This document shows, piece after piece, positions 34,094 through 42,496 of a stretch of DNA of 64,000 bases. A program made the position numbers and the translations under genes. Position 1 is the first letter of the stretch. Each line of letters begins with the position of its first letter. The notes below the pieces were generated by a model. That model was given only the letters and a program-made list of their open reading frames with translations. It searched no databases and was not told the origin of the DNA. Source of the DNA: Streptomyces tanashiensis (GTDB lineage: Bacteria; Actinomycetota; Actinomycetes; Streptomycetales; Streptomycetaceae); NCBI RefSeq assembly GCF_014648895.1, contig NZ_BMRZ01000001.1, positions 310,001-374,000 of the forward strand, in the 5' to 3' direction.

Positions 34094-34963
34094 TTATCCC
34101 TTCACCGCGCCGGCGGTCATGCCGCCGACGGCCTTGCGCTGGAGGAAGAGGAAGACGACGAGCACGGGGAGGGCGAAGAGCGTGGAGGCGGCCATGGTGG
34201 CGCCCCAGTCGCTGCCGAACGCGGTCTGGAACTGGGTCAGCCAGAGCGTCAGGGTCTGCGACTCCTTGTCCTTGTTCAGCATGAGGATCATGGCGAACTC
34301 GTTCCAGGCGGTGATGAAGCCGAAGAGCGAGGTCGACATGAGGCCGGGGGCGAGCAGCGGGAAGATCACCTTGCGGAACGCCTGGCCCCGGGTGCAGCCG
34401 TCGATCTGCGCGGCCTCCTCCAGCTCGACCGGGACGGCGGCGATGAAGCCGCGGAGGGTCCAGATCGTGAAGGGGAGGACCATGACGAAATAGATCAGCG
34501 TGAGCATCGGGATGCTGTTCAGCAGGTCGTTCTCACGGGAGATCATGTACATCGCGATGACCATGACCTCCCAGGGGGCCATCTGCGCCATCATCACGAT
34601 GAGGACGATGCCCTTGCGTCCCTTGAACTTGAGACGGGCGATCGCGAAGCTCGCGGCCAGGGCGACGACCAGGGCCAGCAGCACGGCGCCGATGGTGACG
34701 GTGAGGCTGTTGGTGACGTACGTCCAGAAGAGGTCGACGCCGGTCGCGGTCTTGTAGTTCTCGAAGGTCGGCGTGAAGACGAAGACCGGGTCCTTCGTCA
34801 TGATCTCGTGCTGCGGCTTCAGCGAGGACGAGAACATCCAGTAGACCGGGAAGACGAACACGACCGCGAGGACGAGGGCGCCGAGGTTCTTGGCGACCGC
34901 CGCGACGGTGAGCGGCTTCCTGGTGCGCAGCTTCTGCGGAGTCGGGGTGGTGGCGGCGCTCAC
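34094..34963 (-). CDS. dasC: Chitooligosaccharide ABC transporter permease
   Basis: 289 residues, MalG-type permease with six membrane helices (VLAVVFVFPVYWMFSSSL; AVLLALVVALAASFAI; IPMLTLIYFVMVLPF). The EAA motif is ELEEAAQIDGCTRGQAFRKV. It forms the translocation pore with DasB. Its ATG overlaps the dasB stop by four bases. No ATPase gene is in the operon; the shared MsiK ATPase is known to energise Das transport. Confidence 0.93.
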   Translation of the reverse strand: MSAATTPTPQKLRTRKPLTVAAVAKNLGALVLAVVFVFPVYWMFSSSLKPQHEIMTKDPVFVFTPTFENYKTATGVDLFWTYVTNSLTVTIGAVLLALVVALAASFAIARLKFKGRKGIVLIVMMAQMAPWEVMVIAMYMISRENDLLNSIPMLTLIYFVMVLPFTIWTLRGFIAAVPVELEEAAQIDGCTRGQAFRKVIFPLLAPGLMSTSLFGFITAWNEFAMILMLNKDKESQTLTLWLTQFQTAFGSDWGATMAASTLFALPVLVVFLFLQRKAVGGMTAGAVKG

Positions 34964-35982
34964 AGCTCCTCCTCCTCCTTCAGGATCAGGCGGAAGTAGA
35001 AGGACATGACCGCGATGAGCATCACGATCGTCAGGATGGAGATGGCGGCGGCGACACCGTAGTGGAACTGTCCGACGCCCTCGATGTAGGCGAAGACCGG
35101 GAGCGTCTCGGAACCGCGGTCGGGACCACCCAGGTTCATGGCGTAGACCTGGGCGAACGCCTTGAAGATCCAGATGATCTCCAGGAACGTCGTGATCATG
35201 AAGAAGGACCGGAGGTTCGGGAAGACGACGGCCCAGAAGGTGCGCCAGCCGCTGGCGCCGTCCATCTTCGCGGCCTCGTACAGCTCGGACCCGATGGTGG
35301 TCAGGCCGGCGTACATGTTGAGGGCGACGAACGGTACGGAGCCCCAGACCAGCAGGATCAGGACGATGACCAGGGTGGAGAAGCCGGTCTCGAACCAGTT
35401 GTGCTGGTCGTAGCCGGAGAAGCCCAGCGTGCGCATCAGCCAGTTCACGACGCCGAACTGCTCGTCGAAGAGCCAGCGGAAGACCGTGACGGAGGCGACG
35501 ATCGGCATGGCCCAGGCGAACATCAGGGCCAGCGAGAGGACCAGTCGCATCTTCTTGCCGAGGCGGTTGAGCAGCAGGCCGATGCCCGTGCCGATCGCCA
35601 TGATGAGGGCGACGTTGACGGCCGTGAAGACGACGCTTCGGACGACGACGGTCCAGAAGTCGGAGTCACCGAGGAGCTCGGTGTAGTTGTCGAAGCCGGT
35701 CCAGACCGTCTCGCGGGTGATGAATTCCTTCCGGTTGAGCTGCTGGAAGGAGAGGATCACGTTGCGGATCAGCGGGTAGAGCAGCAGCACCGCCATGGAC
35801 AGCAGGGCGGGCGCGACGAGCAGGTAGGGCAGCACCCCGCTGGGCAGGGAGCGCCTGCCGCGTGGAGGCTGAAGGACTTCCTTCGGGCCCGGAGAGGGTG
35901 GCGGAGTCTGAGACTTCCCTGCCGCCCTCCCGGGCGCGTCCTGGGGACCGGCGGTCGCCGTCCCCTGGGAGTCCACGGTCAT
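34960..35982 (-). CDS. dasB: Chitooligosaccharide ABC transporter permease
   Basis: 340 residues, MalF-type permease. A ~45-residue Pro/Gly-rich cytoplasmic N-terminus precedes six helices (GVLPYLLVAPALLSMAVLLL; SVVFTAVNVALIMAIGTGIG). EAA motif: ELYEAAKMDGASGWRTFWAV. Partner of DasC. A strong hairpin separates it from dasA upstream. Confidence 0.93.
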   Translation of the reverse strand: MTVDSQGTATAGPQDAPGRAAGKSQTPPPSPGPKEVLQPPRGRRSLPSGVLPYLLVAPALLSMAVLLLYPLIRNVILSFQQLNRKEFITRETVWTGFDNYTELLGDSDFWTVVVRSVVFTAVNVALIMAIGTGIGLLLNRLGKKMRLVLSLALMFAWAMPIVASVTVFRWLFDEQFGVVNWLMRTLGFSGYDQHNWFETGFSTLVIVLILLVWGSVPFVALNMYAGLTTIGSELYEAAKMDGASGWRTFWAVVFPNLRSFFMITTFLEIIWIFKAFAQVYAMNLGGPDRGSETLPVFAYIEGVGQFHYGVAAAISILTIVMLIAVMSFYFRLILKEEEEL

Positions 35983-36072
35983 GGTCTTATTCCTCGCGGT
36001 TCTGGGGCTCCCGCGCCCACCGGGGCACGGCCCGGGGGAGCGGGCCGCTGATCACTGCATCGCTGCAACGCG

Positions 36073-36111
36073 CCGGTGGTGCGGCCGGTGCGACACCGGC
36101 CGCACCACCGG
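36073..36111. terminator. 18-bp hairpin between dasA and dasB
   Basis: CCGGTGGTGCGGCCGGTG (36073-36090) pairs perfectly with 36094-36111, loop CGA. It starts nine bases beyond the dasA stop. It probably attenuates or stabilises the transcript so that the binding protein is made in excess of the permeases. Confidence 0.75.
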
Positions 36112-36120
36112 GGCTACGGA

Positions 36121-37416
36121 TTACTGCTGGTTGATGCGCTCGTTGATGACCTTGTCGGCCGCCTCGCCGGCCTTCTTGGCGTCCTCACCCTTCAGGACCT
36201 TGGTCATGTAGTCCTTGATCGGGTTCGGGGCGGTCTCGACGTTGGCCCAGCCCGGGGTGACCGGGGTGACCTTGCCGGAGGCGGAGGAGAGCGCCATGGC
36301 CTCGGCGAAGGAGCCCGCGGCCGGCTTGAACTGCGCGGCGTCGGTGTTCGGAAGCAGCGCGCCCTCGGTGGCGGCGGCGTACTTCGTCATGAACTCCTTG
36401 CCGGCGGCGAGGGCCAGCCACTCCTTCGCGAGGTCCTTGTTCTGGGAGCGCTCGGCGATGGCGAGGTTCGAGCCGCCGAGGAAGACGGAGCCCGGCTTGT
36501 CGGCGGTCTTGCCCGGGATCGGGAAGTAGCCGAAGTCGGCGGTCTTGCCGGCCTTCTTCATGGCGTCGATCGCGCCGCCGGCCTCCCAGCCGAGACCGAT
36601 CCAGGACGAGACGCCGCCCTTGGGGATGATGTCGGTGGACTGCTGCGGGGTCGCCTCGTCCTTGTCCTTCGGAGCGGTGGAGTAGGACGCCAGCTCCTTG
36701 TAGAAGTTCATGGCGCTGACGGCCTCGGGGGAGGACAGGTTGCCCTTCCACTTGTCGCCGTCCTTGACCGCGAGGTCGCTGCCCTCGTCCCAGATGAGGC
36801 CGGCGAGCACGTACCAGGACTGACCCGGCAGGTAGATCGCCTGCGACTTCGGGTCGGAGGCCTTGAGCTTCTTCAGGCCGTCGATCCACTCGGCGCGGGT
36901 CTTCGGCGGGGTGACGCCGGCCTTCTTGAACGCGGCCTTGTCGTAGACGACGACGCGGTTGGCGGCGTACCACGGGGCGGAGTAGAGCTTGCCGTCCAGC
37001 TCGTTGGAGGCGACCATGCCCTTGTTCCAGGCGTCGTAGCCGAGCTTGGCCTTGTCGCCCGACAGGTCGGCGAGACCGCCGGTGACCGCGTAGCCCGCGG
37101 TCTGCGTGTTGCCGAGCTCCAGGACGTCCGGCGGGGTGTCCTCGGAGAGGGCGGTGGTGACCTTCTCCTGGATGCCGTTCCAGATCTGCTTCTCGACCTT
37201 GACCTTGACGCCCGGGTGCTTGGCCTCGAAGGCCTTGTTCACCTCGGCCATCCAGGCGTCCGGCGCGGAACCGTCCATGACCCAGACGGTCAGGGTCTTG
37301 TCGCCGCCGGCCGTGGCCTTGCCGCCGTCCTTGCCGCTGTCGCTGTCCGAACCACACGCAGCGATGGAGACCATCATGCCCGCGACGCCGATCGCCGCGA
37401 TGAGCTTGCGCTTCAC
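36121..37416 (-). CDS. dasA: Chitooligosaccharide-binding lipoprotein
   Basis: 431 residues, family 1 extracellular solute-binding protein. Signal peptide with lipobox IAAC, lipidated Cys21, then a Ser/Asp/Gly linker. Binding domain starts LTVWVMDGSAPDAWMAEVNK and contains aromatic patches (SAPWYAANRVVVYDK; GLGWEAGGAIDAM). First gene of dasABC-dasD, divergent from dasR, with two dre sites in between, so DasR represses it and N-acetylglucosamine-derived phosphosugars relieve that. Confidence 0.95.
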   Translation of the reverse strand: MKRKLIAAIGVAGMMVSIAACGSDSDSGKDGGKATAGGDKTLTVWVMDGSAPDAWMAEVNKAFEAKHPGVKVKVEKQIWNGIQEKVTTALSEDTPPDVLELGNTQTAGYAVTGGLADLSGDKAKLGYDAWNKGMVASNELDGKLYSAPWYAANRVVVYDKAAFKKAGVTPPKTRAEWIDGLKKLKASDPKSQAIYLPGQSWYVLAGLIWDEGSDLAVKDGDKWKGNLSSPEAVSAMNFYKELASYSTAPKDKDEATPQQSTDIIPKGGVSSWIGLGWEAGGAIDAMKKAGKTADFGYFPIPGKTADKPGSVFLGGSNLAIAERSQNKDLAKEWLALAAGKEFMTKYAAATEGALLPNTDAAQFKPAAGSFAEAMALSSASGKVTPVTPGWANVETAPNPIKDYMTKVLKGEDAKKAGEAADKVINERINQQ

Positions 37417-37504
37417 GCCACCCTCCTCAGGGATGCCTGCAACCCCTGCCCACCGCGCGAAGACATACGTCGGGTAGTGCTCGTGGGGCTGGGACCTGGT
37501 CTTT

Positions 37505-37520
37505 AATGGTTTAGACCAGT
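37505..37520. promoter_or_regulatory. DasR operator (dre) between dasA and dasR
   Basis: AATGGTTTAGACCAGT matches 14 of 16 consensus positions. It lies 89 bases upstream of the dasA start. Confidence 0.88.
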
Positions 37521-37528
37521 ACCCGGAG

Positions 37529-37544
37529 CTTGGCCTAGACCTTT
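37529..37544. promoter_or_regulatory. Second, weaker dre between dasA and dasR
   Basis: CTTGGCCTAGACCTTT matches 11 of 16 positions and keeps the CTAGACC core. It begins 24 bases after the start of the first site, so two DasR dimers could bind side by side and control both directions. Confidence 0.6.
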
Positions 37545-37602
37545 AGGGGTGTCAAGGGTGTATAAGAAGGGCAGTCGCGTCCGTTATCGGACCGACACCT
37601 GA

Positions 37603-38466
<864 letters not shown>

Positions 38467-38481
38467 GCCTCACGTACGGCA

Positions 38482-38518
38482 CGGACGGCCGCACCTCGGC
38501 GGGGGGTGCGGCCGTCCG
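38482..38518. terminator. 14-bp hairpin after dasR
   Basis: CGGACGGCCGCACC (38482-38495) pairs perfectly with 38505-38518 around a 9-base loop, 15 bases past the dasR stop. Confidence 0.85.
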
Positions 38519-38560
38519 GCGTTTCCGGGACGGCGCGCGACGGGCGGGCGACTCCGTGAC

Positions 38561-38635
38561 GGTGTGCGACGGGCCGGGGCGCGACGGGACGGTGCGCGAC
38601 GGGACGGTGCGCGACGGGCCGGTGCGCGACGGGCC
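38561..38635. repeat. Five tandem 15-bp repeats
   Basis: Units of GGTGCGCGACGGGMC with single-base variants at 38561, 38576, 38591, 38606 and 38621. They lie between two hairpins downstream of dasR. Function unknown; could be a replication-slippage tract. Confidence 0.75.
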
Positions 38636-38920
38636 GGGGCGATTCCGGGGGCCGTACGGAGAGGTGACGGGCCCCCGGCACCTTCCGCCTGGCAGGAACG
38701 TGACGCCTCCCGGAAACCCCCTGGTGGGCGGCGCGCGGAGGCTCGTGGCACGCACTGGCCCCTAACGGCCACGCGGTTGGCGCCAGCCGTTCTCCGGTGA
38801 CAGGGCACCTCCGGCAGGCCAGTCTTGGACCTGTCGAAGCCGCCCGGCAGAGCCCGGGAGCGGCCCGGGGGAACACCCCCGCGATCCCCACTCCGCACCG
38901 TCCAGGAAGGCAGCCCCGCC

Positions 38921-39127
38921 ATGCCCAGCAGCGCCCGTTTCGCCACTTTCGCCCGCGTTCAGCTCCGTGCCGCCGTCGCCCTGGCCGTCCCCGCCGCCGC
39001 CGCGCTCACCCTCGTCCTCGCGGCCCAGCCGGCGCCCGCCGCGACGGTCGCCGTCACCGCCTCCGACGCGACCGCGACCGGGACCCCGCAGCCCACCGAC
39101 GGCAACGACGGATTCTCCTGGGGCTGA
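38921..39127 (+). CDS. Small secreted peptide, unknown
   Basis: 68 residues. A basic N-terminus (SSARFATFARVQLR) and a long hydrophobic core (AAVALAVPAAAALTLVLA) form a signal peptide ending near AQPAPA; the mature part would be about 27 residues, rich in Thr/Ala/Asp and ending DGFSWG. No cysteines and no family that I know. ATG 38921 has CAGGAAGG upstream. First gene of the co-directional run to 51 kb. Confidence 0.6.
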   Translation: MPSSARFATFARVQLRAAVALAVPAAAALTLVLAAQPAPAATVAVTASDATATGTPQPTDGNDGFSWG

Positions 39128-39153
39128 TCCCCATCTACCTCATCGGCGTCTCG

Positions 39154-39432
39154 ATGAGGGAACCGGACGACGAACCCGCACCGGACACCGACCCCCCACC
39201 GGCCCCGTCCGCCGCACGGCTCGTCGAGACGCTGCACCGCGTCGCCCGGCCGCAGGACCGCTTCGAGTCCGCCCGGGCGCTCGTCCTCGACCGGACGGTC
39301 CGGCTGGCCCTGTACATCCGGGGCCCCGACGAGATCGAGGCCGTCGGCCACGCGCTGCTGCTCTGCCGGCTCCTCCTCGGCCACTCCCCCGAGCTCTCCC
39401 GCCACCGCATCGCGGACTTCCGGCTCCTCTGA
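39154..39432 (+). CDS. Small hypothetical protein
   Basis: 92 residues from ATG 39154. Acidic proline-rich start (EPDDEPAPDTDPPPAP) followed by a helical region (LVETLHRVARPQDRFESARA; IEAVGHALLLCRLLLGHSPE). No ribosome binding site is clear, so it may be reached by reinitiation after the secreted peptide stop 27 bases earlier. Not recognised. The frame is open further upstream, but that part is low complexity. Confidence 0.5.
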   Translation: MREPDDEPAPDTDPPPAPSAARLVETLHRVARPQDRFESARALVLDRTVRLALYIRGPDEIEAVGHALLLCRLLLGHSPELSRHRIADFRLL

Positions 39433-39481
39433 CGCCCCCACCGCCCGGGGAGCCCCGCCCCCAGGAACCCAAGGAACCCCC

Positions 39482-40504
39482 ATGCCCAGGGCCCGTCCCA
39501 GCGTGTCCGTCATCATCCCCAACTACAACTACGAGAAGACCCTGCGCGCCTGCCTCACCTCGGTCTTCGCGCAGACCCACGCCCCGCTCGACGTCATCGT
39601 CGTGGACGACGCCAGCACGGACCGGTCCCGTGACATCGCCCGCGAGTTCGACGTCGTCCTCATCGCCAACCCCCACAACCGCGGGGTGTCCGCCGCCCGG
39701 AACATGGGGGCCGCCGCCGCCCGCGGCGACGTCCTCTTCTTCCTCGACTCCGACACCGCCCTCCACCCCGAGGCCCTCGCCCACGCCGCGGACCTGCTCG
39801 GGAACGACCCCGGCCTGGGCTGCGTCCACGGCGTCCTCGACCCCGAACCGCTCTTCGACGACGGGCCGGTGGAGCGCTACCACGCCCTGCACGCCCACTT
39901 CTGGCGCCGCCGCGCCGCCGGCGAGGTCCGCACCGCCTTCTTCGCCCTCGGCGCCCTCCGCAAGGAGGTCTTCGAGGAGACCGGCCCCTTCGACGAGAAC
40001 CTCCGGGACTCGGAGGACGTCGAGTACAGCGGCCGGCTCGTCCGGTCCCACCGGATCCTGATGACCGAGGCGATCCGCGGCCGCCACGACGACGTGGACC
40101 GGCTCGGGGCGATGCTCTCGGAGCAGTACCGGCGCTCGCAGCTGCTGATCGCGGCGCTCGGACAGATGCGGGAGGGCGGCCTCACCGCCAACCGGCCGCT
40201 CGGTGTCCTGGCCGCCGCGCTGACGCTCCCCACGCTGCCGCTCGCCCTGCTCTCCCCCTGGCTGCTGCTCGTCCCGGCCCTGTGCGCGCTGCTCTTCGCC
40301 TGCGCCGACCCGGGCCTGAGCCGGTTCGCGCTGCGGACCCGGGGACCCGGCTTCCTCCTCTACTTCACCGCGGTCCACTTCGTGCTGCACCAGGCGATCG
40401 TCCTGGGCGCGGCCCGCGGCGCCGTCCGCTGGCTCACCGAGCCGGACTTCGGCCCGAGCGTGCGCCGCCGGCCCGCCCCCGCCGCCCCCACCACCTCCGT
40501 ATGA
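39482..40504 (+). CDS. GT2 family glycosyltransferase with C-terminal membrane segments
   Basis: 340 residues. GT-A domain: SVSVIIPNYNYEKTLRACL, VIVVDDASTDRSRDIA, and the metal-binding DxD at FFLDSDTALHP (residues ~84-94); acceptor region FDENLRDSEDVEYSGRL resembles the ED motif. After ~residue 235 two or three membrane helices follow (LPLALLSPWLLLVPALCALL). It probably moves a nucleotide sugar to a lipid or polyprenyl acceptor at the inner membrane face. Paralogue of the gene at 44982. Confidence 0.88.
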   Translation: MPRARPSVSVIIPNYNYEKTLRACLTSVFAQTHAPLDVIVVDDASTDRSRDIAREFDVVLIANPHNRGVSAARNMGAAAARGDVLFFLDSDTALHPEALAHAADLLGNDPGLGCVHGVLDPEPLFDDGPVERYHALHAHFWRRRAAGEVRTAFFALGALRKEVFEETGPFDENLRDSEDVEYSGRLVRSHRILMTEAIRGRHDDVDRLGAMLSEQYRRSQLLIAALGQMREGGLTANRPLGVLAAALTLPTLPLALLSPWLLLVPALCALLFACADPGLSRFALRTRGPGFLLYFTAVHFVLHQAIVLGAARGAVRWLTEPDFGPSVRRRPAPAAPTTSV

Positions 40505-40538
40505 CCTCCCGTACGACCCTCCCCACAGGAGTACGTCC

Positions 40539-41501
40539 ATGGCCACGCCCACGCTCACCGGCCGAGAGGCTCCGGCGGTCCGTCCGCCGGCCTCCCGTCC
40601 GCCCGGTCGCCTCGCCGACCTCACCGCCCTCGTCCGCCCCGGACAGTGGACGAAGAACCTGGTCGTCGTCCCCCTCGGCCTGCTCGGCGCCCCCCGCCTC
40701 GACGGCGGCGCGCTCGGCGGCGCGCTCGCCGCGATCGCCGTCTTCACCCTCGCGTCCGCGCTGATCTACCTGGTCAACGACATCGGCGACCGGGACCGCG
40801 ACCGGCGTCACCCGGAGAAGCGGCACCGGCCGATCGCCGCCGGACGCATCGGCGTCGGGACCGCCGTGTCCTTCGCCGCCGCGCTCGCCGCCCTCCTCGC
40901 GGCGACCGTCGGGCTGACCGCGCTCACCGGCACGGCCGGACTCGCGGACTGGTGGCCGGTCGCCGCGTACCTCGCGCTCAACGCCGCCTACAGCAAGGGG
41001 CTCAAGCACGTCCCGCTGCTCGACGTCTTCATCGTGGCCCTCGGATTCGTGCTGCGCCTCGCCCAGGGCTGCCTGGCCACCGGGAACCCGGTGCCGAGCT
41101 GGCTCGCGCTCTGCGTCTTCTCCCTCTGCCTGCTGCTGATCCTGGGCAAGCGGCGCCACGAGATGGCGGTCGGCGGGGTGCTGCACCGGCCCGCGCTGCG
41201 CGGCTACACCCTCGGCTTCCTCGACCAGCTGCTCGCCTTCACCGCGGTCCTCACGGCGGTGAGTTACGTCCTGCAGGTCCAGGGCAGCCCGGTCTTCGGG
41301 ACGCACGGCCCGCTCGTCGCGGTCCTCACCGCGCCGTTCGCGCTCTTCGGGCTGGCCCGCTACCTCCAGCTGATCGTCGTCGACGCGGGCGGCGGCAACC
41401 CCTCACGGGCCCTGTTCAGCGACCGGATGACCGTCTCCAACGCCCTGCTCTGGTCGGCGCTGCTCGCCGGCGCCTGGCTGCTCGGCCGCCTCGGGTCATG
41501 A
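40539..41501 (+). CDS. UbiA-family, decaprenyl-phosphate phosphoribosyltransferase-like
   Basis: 320 residues with about eight or nine membrane helices. The first Asp-rich motif is NDIGDRDRDRRHPEKRHRPI, the NDxxDxxxDRxHPxKxxRPI form of DPPR synthases such as Rv3806c; the second region is NAAYSKGLKHVPLLDVFIVA. The likely reaction is transfer of 5-phosphoribose from PRPP to polyprenyl phosphate. Streptomyces lack arabinogalactan, so the product must serve something else. Stop overlaps the next ATG (ATGA). Confidence 0.87.
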   Translation: MATPTLTGREAPAVRPPASRPPGRLADLTALVRPGQWTKNLVVVPLGLLGAPRLDGGALGGALAAIAVFTLASALIYLVNDIGDRDRDRRHPEKRHRPIAAGRIGVGTAVSFAAALAALLAATVGLTALTGTAGLADWWPVAAYLALNAAYSKGLKHVPLLDVFIVALGFVLRLAQGCLATGNPVPSWLALCVFSLCLLLILGKRRHEMAVGGVLHRPALRGYTLGFLDQLLAFTAVLTAVSYVLQVQGSPVFGTHGPLVAVLTAPFALFGLARYLQLIVVDAGGGNPSRALFSDRMTVSNALLWSALLAGAWLLGRLGS

Positions 41502-42496
41502 CGCCCATGACGCTCACCACCGCCGCACCGGCGCCCCGCACCGCACCGGAAGCACCGGCCTCGCCGCGCGGTCGCCTCCGGCGCGCCCTGCCCGTCCTCT
41601 TCCCCGTCGCGGTCGTCACCGGCATCGGCTTCGCCCTCCACGACCGGGCGGACGAGCTCGCCGCCCTCGTCCTGCGGCCCGACTCCGTCCCGTACCTCCT
41701 CGCGGCGCTCGCGGCCAACGCCCTCGCCGTCCTGCTCTCGATGGCCACCTGGCGGACCCTGCTGTCCGACCTGGGGCCGCGGGTGCCCGGCCGGACCGCG
41801 ACCCGGATCTACTTCACCTCCTACCTCGGCAAGTACGTGCCGGGCGCCGTCTGGGGCGTCCTCGCCCAGCTGCGGATGGGCGGCGCGGCCGGGGTGCCCG
41901 CGCCGGTCGTGCTCGCCGTCTTCCTGCTCAACCTGATCGTGGCCGTCCTCACCGGCCTCGCCGTCGGCCCGCTCGCCGCGCCCTGGACGATCGGCGCCGA
42001 GGCCTGGTGGCTGGTGCTGCCGGGCGCGGTCACCCTCGCCTTCGCCGTCCGGCCGGGACTGCTCCACCGCCTCGCCGCGTCCGCCGCGCGCCTGGCCCGC
42101 CGGCGCCCGCCGGAGACCCGGGCGAGCGACCGGGGCATGCGCCGGGCCCTCGCCTCCGCGACCGGCTCCTGGGCGGCCGGCGGGCTCCACCTGTGGGCCC
42201 TCGCCGTGATGCTGGGCGCCCCTCCGCTGACCGCCCTGCCGGTCTGCGTGGGCGGCTTCGCCCTGGCCACGGCCACCGCCAGCCTCGTGGTGGTGCTGCC
42301 GGACGGCTGGGGTGCCCGCGAGGCCCTGCTGCTCCTGGCCCTGACCGCCGTCCTGCCCTGGCAGGAGGCGACCGCCGTCGCGGTCGCCAGCCGGGTGGTC
42401 TGCACCCTCAGCGAGGTCCTCGTCGGCGGTGCCGCCCTCCTCCTGACCCTCCCCCGCCGCCCGCTTCCCCCCACCGACCCGAAGGAACGGACATGA
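41498..42496 (+). CDS. Lysylphosphatidylglycerol-synthase-TM/flippase-like membrane protein
   Basis: 332 residues with about eight membrane segments (LPVLFPVAVVTGIGFAL; YLLAALAANALAVLLSMATW; IYFTSYLGKYVPGAVWGVLA). The YLGKYVPGxxWG stretch is characteristic of the LPG_synthase_TM/UPF0104 family, some members of which are suspected to flip lipid-linked substrates. No soluble transferase domain is present. Overlaps both neighbours by four bases, so its stoichiometry is tied to the pathway. Confidence 0.85.
   Translation: MTPMTLTTAAPAPRTAPEAPASPRGRLRRALPVLFPVAVVTGIGFALHDRADELAALVLRPDSVPYLLAALAANALAVLLSMATWRTLLSDLGPRVPGRTATRIYFTSYLGKYVPGAVWGVLAQLRMGGAAGVPAPVVLAVFLLNLIVAVLTGLAVGPLAAPWTIGAEAWWLVLPGAVTLAFAVRPGLLHRLAASAARLARRRPPETRASDRGMRRALASATGSWAAGGLHLWALAVMLGAPPLTALPVCVGGFALATATASLVVVLPDGWGAREALLLLALTAVLPWQEATAVAVASRVVCTLSEVLVGGAALLLTLPRRPLPPTDPKERT

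Larger units (their letters stand above)
38467..38920. other. 454-bp intergenic region after dasR
   Basis: No reliable gene. It has a terminator (38482-38518), a 5 x 15-bp tandem repeat (38561-38635), a second 9-bp hairpin CCGGGGGCC/GGCCCCCGG (38645-38653 and 38670-38678), then ~240 bases that must contain the promoter of the 39-51 kb gene run. Open frames through the repeat are low-complexity and unconvincing. Confidence 0.6.

Noticed and set aside
38561..38635. CRISPR array
   Set aside because: Units are directly abutting without spacers and no cas genes are present.
40539..41501. Arabinogalactan-type cell wall pathway
   Set aside because: The UbiA protein resembles DPPR synthase, but no arabinosyltransferase, DprE1/DprE2 pair or galactofuranosyl enzymes are visible, and Streptomyces walls lack arabinogalactan.
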